Assembly: GCF_013090115.1 (NCBI RefSeq)
Contig: NZ_JABFNN010000023.1
Location: 124,001 to 188,000 of the forward strand
Direction: 5' to 3'
Source: Flagellimonas amphidinii
GTDB lineage: Bacteria; Bacteroidota; Bacteroidia; Flavobacteriales; Flavobacteriaceae
Length of the DNA stretch: 64,000 nucleotides
Shown here: positions 1 through 8,953 of the stretch, one piece after another
Layout: the number at the start of each line of letters is the position of its first letter
Numbering within the stretch: position 1 is the stretch's first letter
The notes under the pieces: generated by a model
Seen by the model: only the letters and a program-made list of their open reading frames with translations
Told to the model about the DNA's origin: nothing
Database searches by the model: none
Translations under genes and position numbers: made by a program

Positions 1-1
1 T

Positions 2-523
2 GCAGATTTTACACCAGTTTGTACAACAGAGCTAGGAACCGCTGCTAAATTCAAGCAGGAGTTTGACAAACGAAATGTAAAAATGATGGCCTTGAGCGTG
101 GATGGGGCCGAATCCCATAATGAGTGGATCAAAGACATTAATGAAACGCAACACACAGAGGTTAATTTTCCTATCATTGCCGATGAGGACAGAAAAGTGT
201 CTGACCTATATGACATGATACACCCAAATGCCAATGACACGCTAACCGTGCGTTCGGTTTTTATTGTGGGCCCTGATAAAAAAGTGAAGTTGATACTCAC
301 CTATCCAGCTTCAACAGGCCGTAATTTTTATGAGCTTTTACGAGTAATTGATTCATTACAACTTACTGCTTACCACAAAGTGGCCACTCCTGCCAACTGG
401 GAACATGGAGAAAAAGTTGTGGTGAGCCCATCTATCCCAACGGACGAGGCCAAGGAAATATTCTCGAAAGGTGTGGAGGAAGTTAAACCGTATTTGAGGT
501 TGACACCCGACCCAACTACGTAA
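2..523 (+). CDS. 1-Cys peroxiredoxin (Prx6 type), 5' end cut by window
   Basis: Thiol peroxidase that reduces hydrogen peroxide and organic hydroperoxides in the cytoplasm. The reading frame is open to the first base of the window, so the start codon lies outside it. The frame beginning at base 2 shows the peroxidatic-cysteine motif DFTPVCTTELG, upstream of the first internal ATG at 83. The long C-terminal part (around PANWEHGEKVVVSP) is the extension typical of Prx6-type enzymes, and no resolving cysteine is seen there. The family's usual length is about 210 residues, so roughly 35-40 N-terminal residues are missing. Family is clear; substrate preference is inference. Confidence 0.93.
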   Translation, partial: ADFTPVCTTELGTAAKFKQEFDKRNVKMMALSVDGAESHNEWIKDINETQHTEVNFPIIADEDRKVSDLYDMIHPNANDTLTVRSVFIVGPDKKVKLILTYPASTGRNFYELLRVIDSLQLTAYHKVATPANWEHGEKVVVSPSIPTDEAKEIFSKGVEEVKPYLRLTPDPTT

Positions 524-609
524 TTAATTCTGAAGAAAATAATAATAACCCCTAATTCTCAATAAATTAAACGTACCTTCGCGGCTCATTTAATTTTTTA
601 GTTTTTATT

Positions 610-804
610 ATGAGTAAAGGAACAGTAAAATTCTTCAACGATTCAAAAGGCTATGGCTTTATCACCGAAGAAGGTTCAAACAAAGATCACTTTGTACATA
701 TTTCAGGCTTAATCGATGAAATTAGGGAAGGTGATGCTGTAGAATTCGAACTACAACAAGGTAAAAAGGGATTGAACGCCGTTAATGTACAAGTTATAGA
801 TTAA
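610..804 (+). CDS. Cold-shock domain protein (CspA family)
   Basis: A 64-residue single-domain OB-fold protein that binds single-stranded nucleic acid and acts as an RNA chaperone. RNP1-like KGYGFI and RNP2-like DHFVHI motifs are visible, and the protein starts MSKGTVKFFN as in other Bacteroidota CspA proteins. The gene stands alone, follows an AT-rich leader of about 85 bases, and ends at a strong intrinsic terminator. Whether it responds to cold or is constitutive cannot be read from the sequence. Confidence 0.96.
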   Translation: MSKGTVKFFNDSKGYGFITEEGSNKDHFVHISGLIDEIREGDAVEFELQQGKKGLNAVNVQVID

Positions 805-831
805 GGTATCAGCACACTTTTTTATAAAACT

Positions 832-862
832 AACCCGGACTACTTGTTCCGGGTTTTTTATT
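832..862 (+). terminator. Intrinsic terminator after the cold-shock gene
   Basis: Perfect 8-bp stem AACCCGGA/TCCGGGTT at 832-839 and 848-855 with an 8-base loop, followed by a T-rich run. It sits 27 bases past the cold-shock stop codon. Confidence 0.9.
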
Positions 863-952
863 TTTTATCAACACTCCACGCAACCCTATCGTTTTTTTTA
901 ATCTAAAGGGCAACAACCACACCGTTCCCCTTAACCATTAAATAACGAATCT

Positions 953-1039
953 ATGAGTATCTTCTTTACAGTTCTTTCAGCATTGTTGGTCATCAATTTA
1001 ATATTACTGGTGTTGAGTGTTAACGGTTCAAAAAAGTAA
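953..1039 (+). CDS. Tiny single-pass membrane protein (28 aa), paralogue 1
   Basis: An ATG-initiated 28-codon ORF encoding one hydrophobic helix followed by SVNGSKK. It is too short for routine gene calling, but it resembles two other ORFs in this window (1136-1219 and 18816-18995): each has FF near residue 4-5, a leucine/isoleucine helix with an internal asparagine (INL or VNL), and the ending SVN. That triple recurrence supports it as a real gene. Predicted to sit in the inner membrane with a short basic tail. Function unknown. Confidence 0.55.
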   Translation: MSIFFTVLSALLVINLILLVLSVNGSKK

Positions 1040-1135
1040 TCCGTCTCCCGTTTTTGGATGAAGTAAACATACTTTCCATACAATATGGTAGGGTATTTGG
1101 GCGTTGGATTGTTATCAACAAAAGACCTATACCCA

Positions 1136-1219
1136 ATGAATACCTTTTTTACAATATTATTAATACTGTTAGCCGTTAATCTTGGTTTGCTTTTACTAAG
1201 TGTTAATAGGGCTAAGTAA
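1136..1219 (+). CDS. Tiny single-pass membrane protein (27 aa), paralogue 2
   Basis: A 27-codon ORF starting MNTFFTILL and ending LLLLSVNRAK, a near relative of the ORF at 953-1039 about 100 bases upstream. The pair probably arose by tandem duplication. It has one membrane helix, no soluble domain and no cysteine. It is followed immediately by an intrinsic terminator, as expected for the last gene of a short transcript. Function unknown. Confidence 0.55.
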   Translation: MNTFFTILLILLAVNLGLLLLSVNRAK

Positions 1220-1260
1220 AAAAGCTCCAGAAAATTTTCTGGAGCTTTTTTATTTTTTAT
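1220..1260. terminator. Bidirectional terminator between convergent genes
   Basis: Long self-complementary hairpin around AAGCTCCAGAA/TTCTGGAGCTT (about 1222-1248), with A residues on its left and a T run on its right, so it can end transcription from the plus-strand micro-ORFs and from the minus-strand immunophilin gene. Confidence 0.85.
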
Positions 1261-1272
1261 GTGAAATTACGC

Positions 1273-2205
1273 TTATTTCACATCCATAAGTTCCACGTCA
1301 AAAATCAAAGTGGCGTCTGGAGGAATTACCCCGCCTGCACCAGCGCTTCCGTAGGCCATATGGGAAGGAATTACAAATCGGGCCTTATCACCAACTTTCA
1401 ATAAAGAAATGCCTTCATCCCAACCGGGGATTACTTGGCCAATACCCAAAGTAAAATCTATAGGTTGATTTCTTTTATAGGATGAATCAAATACTTGTCC
1501 GTTGGAAAGACAACCTTCGTAATGCACAGAAACCGTTTTTCCTTTTTCAGCTTTTGCACCGTTTCCTTCCTGAATAATTGTATATCTAAGGCCGCTTTCC
1601 GTTTTATTGAAACCTGCCGCCAATTCTTCCATTTCCGCTTCTGCCCTAGCCTTGGCTTCAGCTATACGTTTTTCTCTAGCTCCTTCAAAAGTCCTAAAAG
1701 CTTCAATGGCATTCCAATTGGAAGCTTCATCACCTACTCTAACTATTTCCAAGCTTTCAATGGTATCGCCTTGCGCAATTGCATCCACCACCTCTTGTCC
1801 ATGTTCTACATGTCCAAAAACAGTGTGTTTGTTATCCAACCAAGGTGTAGGTACGTGGGTAATAAAGAACTGGCTGCCATTGGTTCCTGGACCTGCGTTC
1901 GCCATAGAAAGTACCCCAGGGCCTTCATGGGTCAACTCTGGATGAAACTCATCATCAAATTTATAGCCCGGGTCTCCAGTTCCAGTCCCTTGCGGACATC
2001 CTCCTTGAATCATAAAATCAGCGATCACCCTGTGAAACTTCAATCCATCATAATATGGAGTCCCTTGTGGTTTTACTGAATTTTCCATGTCCCCCTCAGC
2101 CAAAGCAACAAAATTACCTACCGTTCCAGGAGTCTTGTCATGTGTTAGTTTGATCAATATTTCCCCTTTTGAGGTATTGAACTTCGCGTATATTCCGTCT
2201 TGCAT
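1273..2205 (-). CDS. Dual-family immunophilin: cyclophilin-FKBP fusion peptidyl-prolyl isomerase
   Basis: A 310-residue bifunctional cis-trans prolyl isomerase. Residues about 1-155 are a cyclophilin domain ([35 protein letters not shown]). A charged linker rich in Ala/Glu/Arg follows (about 165-200). Residues about 205-310 are an FKBP domain ([44 protein letters not shown]). The order cyclophilin then FKBP is the CFBP arrangement known from Flavobacterium and a few other organisms. No signal peptide, so a cytoplasmic folding helper is likely. Both active-site regions look intact. Confidence 0.95.
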   Translation of the reverse strand: MQDGIYAKFNTSKGEILIKLTHDKTPGTVGNFVALAEGDMENSVKPQGTPYYDGLKFHRVIADFMIQGGCPQGTGTGDPGYKFDDEFHPELTHEGPGVLSMANAGPGTNGSQFFITHVPTPWLDNKHTVFGHVEHGQEVVDAIAQGDTIESLEIVRVGDEASNWNAIEAFRTFEGAREKRIAEAKARAEAEMEELAAGFNKTESGLRYTIIQEGNGAKAEKGKTVSVHYEGCLSNGQVFDSSYKRNQPIDFTLGIGQVIPGWDEGISLLKVGDKARFVIPSHMAYGSAGAGGVIPPDATLIFDVELMDVK

Positions 2206-2446
2206 TTTTAGTTGTAAAGATTATTCAATGTCAATATCCTTGGATTTTCCAAGATGGCAAAGGTATGGGTTTTTAATGTGTTTATGTTGATGGGATTATT
2301 TCTAAATTTGATGGCTTTCTTCCAAATTCATGAAGTGAGATCAAACGCATTGTCAACTCTTTCTTAAAAGCAATCTACCATCAGTTATTCCTCTTACCTT
2401 TATAAAAAGATTTTACTATTCAAGACAACTCAAAAGATAGAACGTT

Positions 2447-3049
2447 ATGAAAATATTGGTTATTGGAGGTAAAGGAACGATAGGTCAGAAAGTATCCGAC
2501 CATTTAAAAATAAAACATGAAGTTTTGATTGGTGGAAGATCTAATGCTGATGTGACCATTGATATTGCACAGAGTGAATCCATCAAAAATGCTCTAGCCC
2601 AAATAGGCAAATTGGATGCCATTGTCTCCATTGCGGGCGAGGCAAAATGGGACGATTTCAACAAACTATCTGAGGATGACTATTATATCGGTTTAAAAAG
2701 CAAGCTGATGGGGCAGGTAAACTTGGTCAGAATCGGAAAAGAATATCTCAATAAAGGTGGTTCCATAACTTTATCTACAGGGATTTTAGCGGATGATCCA
2801 GTTCAAAAAACTGCTAGCGCTGCCATGGTCAACGGAGCTATCCACAGCTTTGTGAGAGCAGTCAACCTTGAAATTGAAAATGAAATAAGGGTAAATGCCG
2901 TTTCTCTGGGATTGGTTGAAGATGCCTACGAAAAATACAAGGACTATTTTCCCGGCCACAATCCCATTCCCATGAAAAAGGCGATTAATGCATACGTTAG
3001 AAGTGTTGAAGGCAAGGATAGGGGACAAATTATCAGATATTATGATTAA
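2447..3049 (+). CDS. Short-chain dehydrogenase/reductase-like protein with altered active site
   Basis: A 200-residue Rossmann-fold protein with the nucleotide-binding glycine motif GGKGTIG near the N-terminus and SIAG, corresponding to the SDR NNAG motif. The catalytic Ser region (TLSTG) is present, but where classical SDRs carry YxxxK this protein reads ASAAMVNGA, so Tyr and Lys are replaced. The same feature is known in a small SDR subfamily of short proteins. It may be a non-classical reductase or a binding protein; the substrate is unknown. First of four closely spaced plus-strand genes. Confidence 0.85.
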   Translation: MKILVIGGKGTIGQKVSDHLKIKHEVLIGGRSNADVTIDIAQSESIKNALAQIGKLDAIVSIAGEAKWDDFNKLSEDDYYIGLKSKLMGQVNLVRIGKEYLNKGGSITLSTGILADDPVQKTASAAMVNGAIHSFVRAVNLEIENEIRVNAVSLGLVEDAYEKYKDYFPGHNPIPMKKAINAYVRSVEGKDRGQIIRYYD

Positions 3050-3084
3050 CCTAGCAAATACTAACTTCAAGTTAATACCATTTT

Positions 3085-3708
3085 ATGTCAGATAATTGGT
3101 TAAATCAATGGAACGATAGGTATAGTGAGTCTGCATATGCCTATGGCGTAGAACCCAATGAATATCTAAAAATACAATTGGATCAACTGAAAACCGGCAA
3201 CATTCTTTTTGGGGCCGAAGGTGAGGGAAGAAATGCCATTTATGCAGCAACACAAGGTTGGACAGTTTCCGCTTTTGACATTAGTGTTGAAGGCAAAAAC
3301 AAAGCTTTGCAGCTGGCCAAAAACAATGCTGTACAGATTGATTATCAAATTGGGCAACTTCCAGAATTGGGCTACAAAAATGAGCAGTTTGATGCCATTG
3401 CATTGATCTACGCACATTTTCCTCCAGAAATAAAATCACAATACCATACTTTGTTGCACCAATACTTGCGCATTGGAGGCACTGTCATTTTTGAGGCATT
3501 TGGAAAAAATCATTTAGAATATCGTCAGAAAAATGAAAAAATAGGAGGTCCTAAAGATGTAGATTCATTGTTCTCTGTTGAAGAATTAAAGGCTGATTTT
3601 CCCAATTATGATATATTGGAGCTGGTGGAAACCGAAGTTGAATTACAAGAAGGACTATATCACAACGGAAAGGGCTCAGTTGTACGATTTGTAGGCCGAA
3701 AAAAGTAA
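3085..3708 (+). CDS. Class I SAM-dependent methyltransferase (TehB/TPMT-like)
   Basis: A 207-residue methyltransferase. It begins with W-x-x-R-Y (WNDRYSES), a signature of TehB/thiopurine-methyltransferase-like enzymes. Motif I is GAEGEGRNA, followed by VSAFDIS (motif II acidic residue), and the core ends with [11 protein letters not shown]. Lies 35 bases after the SDR-like gene and 5 bases before the VOC gene, so co-transcription is likely. The acceptor could be a small toxic thiol or metalloid, but the sequence does not say. Confidence 0.85.
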   Translation: MSDNWLNQWNDRYSESAYAYGVEPNEYLKIQLDQLKTGNILFGAEGEGRNAIYAATQGWTVSAFDISVEGKNKALQLAKNNAVQIDYQIGQLPELGYKNEQFDAIALIYAHFPPEIKSQYHTLLHQYLRIGGTVIFEAFGKNHLEYRQKNEKIGGPKDVDSLFSVEELKADFPNYDILELVETEVELQEGLYHNGKGSVVRFVGRKK

Positions 3709-3713
3709 ATTAC

Positions 3714-4103
3714 ATGAACCTCAACCAAATAACTGTTCCTTCTTTGGATTTATCTAAATCCATTCCATTCTATCAAAAACTGGGACTGCAATTAATTGTT
3801 GAAGCGCTACCGCATTATGCTCGATTTGAGTGCCCCGACGGACAATCCACTTTTTCGCTGCATCAAACCAAAAGTTTGCCCCAAGGAGAAGGTATTTATG
3901 TGTATTTTGAATGTGAAAATTTAGATGATGTAGTAAATGAACTGATTAAAAAAGGGATCGTTTTTGAACATATCCCCCTAGATCAGCGATGGTTGTGGCG
4001 AGAAGCTAGATTGAAAGATCCAGATGGCAATCAACTTATCTTATATTTTGCAGGGGAAAATAGATTGAATCCTCCATGGCGTTTGAAAGAAAGTAACACT
4101 TAA
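3714..4103 (+). CDS. VOC (glyoxalase/bleomycin-resistance fold) protein
   Basis: A 129-residue single-copy vicinal-oxygen-chelate protein made of two beta-alpha-beta-beta-beta modules: MNLNQITVPSLDL at the start of the first and GIYVYFECENLDDV at the start of the second, ending with KDPDGNQLILYF, the typical VOC metal/substrate edge. Such proteins include glyoxalase I, dioxygenases and resistance proteins; the specific reaction cannot be assigned. Sits in the 2447-4545 gene cluster. Confidence 0.88.
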   Translation: MNLNQITVPSLDLSKSIPFYQKLGLQLIVEALPHYARFECPDGQSTFSLHQTKSLPQGEGIYVYFECENLDDVVNELIKKGIVFEHIPLDQRWLWREARLKDPDGNQLILYFAGENRLNPPWRLKESNT

Positions 4104-4125
4104 ACTGATAAAACCCATAGAAAAT

Positions 4126-4545
4126 ATGCTGGTCACCACTACTCCTGAGGTTAAGTCAATTTTCGATAACTATCCTGATCACATACGCCCAAAAATGATA
4201 GCTCTGCGCAAACTGATCATAGCTACTGCAAAAGAAATAGAAGATATAACCAAGCTGGAAGAAACCTTAAAATGGGGGGAGCCAAGTTATTTGACCAAAA
4301 CAGGCAGTACACTTCGGATGGATTGGAAGTCAAAATCCCCAAATCAATATGCGTTGTACTTTCAATGCAGTAGTAGATTGGTTGAAACTTTCAGGGCGAT
4401 GTTCAAAAACACCTTTACTTTTGAGGGAAAAAGAGCCATTGTTTTTCAATTGGACGACAAAATAGACCAAGAAAAACTAAAATTGTGCATTAAGGCTGCT
4501 TTGACATATCACCAAGTGAAACACTTGCCAACTTTAGGTATATAA
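4126..4545 (+). CDS. DUF1801-family protein
   Basis: A 139-residue DUF1801 (YdhG-like) protein. Visible signatures are the N-terminal helix IFDNYPDHIRPKMIALRKL, the segment TLKWGEPSYLTKTGSTLRM and the basic C-terminal helix region. Family members are small cytoplasmic proteins resembling the frataxin-like YdhG group; no biochemical role is established. It is the last gene of the four-gene cluster, 22 bases after the VOC gene. Confidence 0.85.
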   Translation: MLVTTTPEVKSIFDNYPDHIRPKMIALRKLIIATAKEIEDITKLEETLKWGEPSYLTKTGSTLRMDWKSKSPNQYALYFQCSSRLVETFRAMFKNTFTFEGKRAIVFQLDDKIDQEKLKLCIKAALTYHQVKHLPTLGI

Positions 4546-4607
4546 GCATCAAAACTGACCTTATAAAGTCTTAAACTTATCCAAGAAAAGTATAATTTAG
4601 GCTTTAC

Positions 4608-6005
4608 CTACCCTTTAATTTTCGTTGATGGAATAGTTCCATATTTGTCTATCAAATAAACCAAACTTGCCATCGTAGCTGCTCCCAGTTCCAGCTCTCT
4701 CTTATTTACATGCTCAAACGTATCATTTTCCGCATGGTGGTGATCAAAATAACGCTGTGAATCTGGACGAAGTCCGGCAAGCACCAACCCTTCATCTTTT
4801 AGAGGACCAATATCTGCCCCACTATATCCTTCCACGAACATATGAATCAAATAGGGTTCAAATAAAGATGCCCAGCTTTGCACTTGTTTCAAATTTTCAT
4901 CAGAACAATCAAAGGAAAAGCCTCTCGGAGTAAATCCTCCAGAATCACTTTCCAAGGCGAATACATGTTTTTCGTTTTTGCTTCGGGCCACTTCAGCATA
5001 TTTGTTTCCTCCACGCAGACCATTTTCCTCATTCATAAAGAGTACAACACGAAGGGTTCTTTTGGGTTTGTAACCAGTTTCTTTTAGCAAACGCAATACG
5101 TCCATACTTTGAACACATCCTGCACCATCATCATGGGAACCATCTCCCAAATCCCAAGAATCTAAATGTCCTCCTACAACCATTACTTCGTTGGGATAGG
5201 TAGTCCCTCGTATTTCACCAATTACATTATAGGATTCCACATCTGGGTATTGCTTGCAACTTTGTTTAAAGTAGAATTTGATACTAGGATTAAGTTTTAG
5301 CGTTGTGCTCAACAACTCTGCACCTTTAGTACTGATAGCAGCAGCAGGAATTCTATTTTCTACAGCGGTATCACCATAGCCCATGGAACCGGTATGAGGA
5401 TAATCGTCCAATCGTAAGTTCATGGAACGAACAATTACACCAAGAGCACCATATTTACCAGCTTCGGCTGCACCAGAATACCTCTGGTCCACACAACCAG
5501 AATATGCGGCAAATGTACTTATTTGGGTAGGGTCCATCGGACGGTTATAGAACACTATTTTGCCTTCAATCTTTTCCCTTCCCAATTTTTCCAAGTCCTC
5601 AATACCTTGTACTTCAATTACATTGGCCTTTAGACCACCATCAGGAGTAGCTACTGACCCTCCCAATGCACAAATAGGCACATTGGTGGTCAAGCCCGGC
5701 TTGGTTTCTATGTAGGCAAACTCAGGAGTGCCCCTGACCCATTTTGGCACCATAACAGGCTGTAACCACACCCTGTCCAGTCCCAAGGAGTCCAATTGAC
5801 CTTTGGTGTAATCCACAGCTTGTTGCGCTTGTACCGAACCCGAAAGACGCCCCCCTATTTGATTGGAAAGGTAGTTTAACCAGTCATAGGCTTGGCCATC
5901 AGTCAATGCGGTGTCATATATAGCCTTTATTTGTTGTTCATCCTCTGATTGGGAAAAAAATGGTGTACATGCCAATAAACAAGCTAAAAGTAGGACTGTT
6001 CTCAT
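4608..6005 (-). CDS. Exported M28-family zinc aminopeptidase with PA domain
   Basis: A 465-residue exported metallopeptidase. It has an N-terminal signal peptide (MRTVLLLACLLACTPFFSQ), a protease-associated insert at about 110-260, and an M28 catalytic domain. Zinc ligands and catalytic acids are visible in GGHLDSWDLGDGSHDDGAG, FMNEENGLRGG, ESDSGGF and HHHAENDTFEHV. It should release N-terminal amino acids from peptides in the periplasm or at the cell surface. Its ATG overlaps the stop of the upstream PPK2 gene (ATGA), so the two are translationally coupled although functionally unrelated. Confidence 0.93.
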   Translation of the reverse strand: MRTVLLLACLLACTPFFSQSEDEQQIKAIYDTALTDGQAYDWLNYLSNQIGGRLSGSVQAQQAVDYTKGQLDSLGLDRVWLQPVMVPKWVRGTPEFAYIETKPGLTTNVPICALGGSVATPDGGLKANVIEVQGIEDLEKLGREKIEGKIVFYNRPMDPTQISTFAAYSGCVDQRYSGAAEAGKYGALGVIVRSMNLRLDDYPHTGSMGYGDTAVENRIPAAAISTKGAELLSTTLKLNPSIKFYFKQSCKQYPDVESYNVIGEIRGTTYPNEVMVVGGHLDSWDLGDGSHDDGAGCVQSMDVLRLLKETGYKPKRTLRVVLFMNEENGLRGGNKYAEVARSKNEKHVFALESDSGGFTPRGFSFDCSDENLKQVQSWASLFEPYLIHMFVEGYSGADIGPLKDEGLVLAGLRPDSQRYFDHHHAENDTFEHVNKRELELGAATMASLVYLIDKYGTIPSTKIKG

Positions 6006-6886
6006 TCGGTTGTTTTTTCAAGTTCTTGTTTGAAGGTTTCTAAATTAGCTTTTATTTCTTCATCCAGCTCTGGTTCCTTGATATCTTTGTACTTTTTTAA
6101 CGCTTCGTACAAAATTGAAGCCACAATGAGCCTTGCTGCCTTTTTATTATCTGCAGGAATTACATACCAAGGTGCATGGTCTTTAGAAGTTTTATCCAAG
6201 ATTTCTTCATAATAGGCTTCATATTGGGTCCATAACTTTCGCTCTTTTAAATCTCCAGGGGAGAACTTCCAATTTTTTCTTTTTAGACGTATTCTTCGTA
6301 AAAGTCTTTGGCGCTGCTCTTCATTGGAAAGGTGCAAATAGAATTTGTACACCAAAGTCCCATTTTCCGCAATATGCTTTTCAAAATTGTTGATTTGCTC
6401 AAAGCGCTTTTCCCAGAATGTGTCATCGATATCTGAAACAGCATCGATTCCGGGAATATTCTCCCCCAGAATATACTCTGGGTGCACCCGAGTGACCAGT
6501 ACATTTTCATAATGTGTTCTATTGAATACGGAAAACTTCCCCCTCTCTGGAAGAGCTATATAATGCCTCCACAAATAATCGTGTTTGAGTTCCAAAGGGG
6601 TTGGCACCTTAAAACTATGCACTACTACACCACGAACATTAAAATCTTTGAACACTTCGCGAATTAAACTATCCTTGCCCGAAGTATCCATTCCCTGCAA
6701 GCAGACCAGAACTCCATATTTACCATGGGCATATAAGGTATCTTGAAAATTTCCCAAATCTTTGCGGATCTTTTTAAGGGCCTTTTCCAACTCCTTCTCT
6801 GACGCCCCAAAATCTTCATAAGTATTTCTTTCTGAAAGCTTTTCACCCTCATTAGCCCTATATGATTGAATATCTATGTTTTCCAT
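6002..6886 (-). CDS. Polyphosphate kinase 2 family (polyphosphate:nucleotide phosphotransferase)
   Basis: A PPK2-family enzyme that transfers phosphate from polyphosphate to a nucleotide. Walker A is GMDTSGKDS, the Walker B-like region is FNRTHYENVLVTRVHP, and the basic lid RRIRLKRKNWKFSPGDL is present; together these fit the PPK2-related group that uses AMP and/or ADP. I chose the ATG at 6886 (MENIDIQSY) because the first 12 residues from an upstream ATG at 6922 look unlike the family; the longer form is possible. Overlaps the downstream M28 peptidase by four bases. Confidence 0.92.
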   Translation of the reverse strand: MENIDIQSYRANEGEKLSERNTYEDFGASEKELEKALKKIRKDLGNFQDTLYAHGKYGVLVCLQGMDTSGKDSLIREVFKDFNVRGVVVHSFKVPTPLELKHDYLWRHYIALPERGKFSVFNRTHYENVLVTRVHPEYILGENIPGIDAVSDIDDTFWEKRFEQINNFEKHIAENGTLVYKFYLHLSNEEQRQRLLRRIRLKRKNWKFSPGDLKERKLWTQYEAYYEEILDKTSKDHAPWYVIPADNKKAARLIVASILYEALKKYKDIKEPELDEEIKANLETFKQELEKTTE

Positions 6887-7065
6887 GGGATTGAATATAG
6901 CTTTTTTTGACCATTCCTTCAACCTTCATGCAAAAGTGTTGTTCGTCGATATTTTTACCATTCATAGGAATTGAACGTATTTTCATCGATTTTTTTCCTT
7001 TGTAGGACATTTCTTAAAATAACTTAGAACTCAGCTAATTACGCTTTAGTCCCAAATCAAGCGTC

Positions 7066-7779
7066 ATGAAAACAAGAAAGATTATCCTACTTATAGTCTT
7101 TATCTTAGGCATTGTTAGCCTATGGTTAATGTCTTCCTTTACCAATAGGAATGCATGCGAATATGCTGCTTCCAACATCGAATATATTGGAGAACAAATT
7201 GATGCTGCGATTATGGCAGACGATTTTGAACAATCAAAATATTTTGCCTACAAAGCACTAAATGGCATTGAAAAAACAAAAGCAAACTTTCTGGATTGTG
7301 GCTGTGATGGAGCCATAGCAAATCTTGAAACCACACTCAACGAACTAAAAATGGCCACTCGTGCCTCCTCTTTCCATTCCTCAAAGACCTTTTTACATAA
7401 TGCCATGGAACACACCATTGTAGCACTTAAAGTACTTAGGGTATTTGAACAAGAATTTTCCAATAGCTACAATAACAATATTTTGGTGATGAACACCAAA
7501 GAAGCTATTGAAAACGAGAGTAGAATTATGTTGCCACACGATGGTCACCTGCATCAAAAAGTCCATAATTGCCTATTAGGCTTTCAATCTTCTTTGGATA
7601 AAGTGGTTACTGATGTAGCATGCGAAGAAGCAAGGGTATTCATTACAAAAATGTATAATGAGGCCACTTTAACACTTATGGATACTGAACTTTCAGATCA
7701 CAAAAAAGAGTATCACCAACGTGTTAGGGTGATATGCAAAGATGCACTGGAAAGATTAGGGGATTGTGCCCATAACTAA
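7066..7779 (+). CDS. Hypothetical membrane-anchored helical protein
   Basis: A 237-residue protein of unknown function. One N-terminal membrane helix (about residues 5-24) is followed by a mostly helical soluble part carrying several cysteines: NACEYA near 32, DCGCDGA near 80, and pairs further on (HNCLL, DVACEE, RVICKD, GDCAHN). The spacing suggests disulphides in the periplasm. I do not recognise a named family. It stands alone between a divergent PPK2 gene and a convergent regulator gene, with its stop only a few bases from the regulator's. Confidence 0.8.
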   Translation: MKTRKIILLIVFILGIVSLWLMSSFTNRNACEYAASNIEYIGEQIDAAIMADDFEQSKYFAYKALNGIEKTKANFLDCGCDGAIANLETTLNELKMATRASSFHSSKTFLHNAMEHTIVALKVLRVFEQEFSNSYNNNILVMNTKEAIENESRIMLPHDGHLHQKVHNCLLGFQSSLDKVVTDVACEEARVFITKMYNEATLTLMDTELSDHKKEYHQRVRVICKDALERLGDCAHN

Positions 7780-7780
7780 A

Positions 7781-8944
7781 CTATTTGCTGGCAAATAACT
7801 TTACATCTTCCTCAGAAACTTCTTGACCGCCAAGAATAATCAAGCGTTCAACTACATTGCGCAACTCACGGACATTACCTGTCCAATCGTAACCTTGCAA
7901 CAATTTAATCGCTTTAGTAGAAAATTCCTTTGTTGCCGTACCTTGTTCTGAAGCTATTTTTTTTGAAAAATGGTTTATTAGCTTCGGAATATCATCCCGC
8001 CTATCATTTAAAGCCGGAACCTTAATAAGGATAACAGCTAATCTATGATATAAATCTTCCCGGAATTTACCTTCTTCAATTTCTTTCTTAAGATTCTTAT
8101 TGGTAGCCGCCAATACCCTAACATCCACTTTAATGTCCTTATCAGTTCCCACTCTAGAAATCTTGTTTTCCTGTAGTGCGCGAAGCACCTTGGCCTGTGC
8201 AGACAAACTCATATCTCCAATCTCATCCAAAAAAATAGTGCCTTTATTGGCCGCTTCAAATTTTCCGGCTCTATCTTTCACTGCCGATGTAAATGCACCT
8301 TTAACGTGTCCAAAAAGTTCACTCTCTATCAATTCTGATGGTATGGCGGCACAATTGACCTCGATAAAAGGAGCAGAGGATCTTGGGCTTTTTTGATGCA
8401 ACCAATGGGCCACAAGTTCCTTACCGGTTCCATTAGGTCCAGTAATAAGAACTCTGGCATCTGTAGGGGCTACTTTTTCAATCATTTCTTTTATGGCTTC
8501 AATCTCGTTACTGTCCCCAATCATCTCGTAGTTTTTGGAAACTTTCTTTTTCAAGATTTTATTCTCAACCACCAACTCTTTTCTATCCAAAGCATTTCTG
8601 ACCGTAGTAAGTAAACGGTTTAAATCTGGTGGTTTGGAAATATAGTCAAACGCTCCTAGGCGCATGGTATTTACCGCTGTGTCCAAATCCCCATGACCTG
8701 AGATCATGATAAAAGGTATCTCTGGTTTTATCTTTTTGGTAGCTTCCAGCACTTCAACACCGTCCATTTTTGGCATTTTGATATCGCACAGAACCAAATC
8801 AAAATCCTCTTTTTTAATAGCTTCAATTCCCTTTAGCCCATCTTCAGCCTCTTGCACCTGATACCCTTCATTTTCTTCACTCAAGATTTTCAACAAAACC
8901 CTTCTAATGGCAGATTCGTCCTCTATTACCAATATTTTTGACAT
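7781..8944 (-). CDS. NtrC-like response regulator: receiver + AAA+ domain, no Fis DNA-binding domain
   Basis: A 387-residue response regulator. The receiver has E8/D9 and phospho-acceptor D54 (VLCDIKMPKMDG). The sigma-54-activator AAA+ domain has Walker A GPNGTGKE, Walker B GTIFLDEIGDMS and the RVLAATNKNLKKEI region. The sigma-54 contact loop reads GAFTSA where the consensus is GAFTGA. The protein ends shortly after the AAA+ C-terminal helices (EEDVKLFASK), where family members of about 450 residues carry a Fis-type HTH, so it probably acts without its own DNA-binding domain. No histidine kinase gene lies beside it. Confidence 0.93.
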   Translation of the reverse strand: MSKILVIEDESAIRRVLLKILSEENEGYQVQEAEDGLKGIEAIKKEDFDLVLCDIKMPKMDGVEVLEATKKIKPEIPFIMISGHGDLDTAVNTMRLGAFDYISKPPDLNRLLTTVRNALDRKELVVENKILKKKVSKNYEMIGDSNEIEAIKEMIEKVAPTDARVLITGPNGTGKELVAHWLHQKSPRSSAPFIEVNCAAIPSELIESELFGHVKGAFTSAVKDRAGKFEAANKGTIFLDEIGDMSLSAQAKVLRALQENKISRVGTDKDIKVDVRVLAATNKNLKKEIEEGKFREDLYHRLAVILIKVPALNDRRDDIPKLINHFSKKIASEQGTATKEFSTKAIKLLQGYDWTGNVRELRNVVERLIILGGQEVSEEDVKLFASK

Positions 8945-8953
8945 ATTTTCTTT

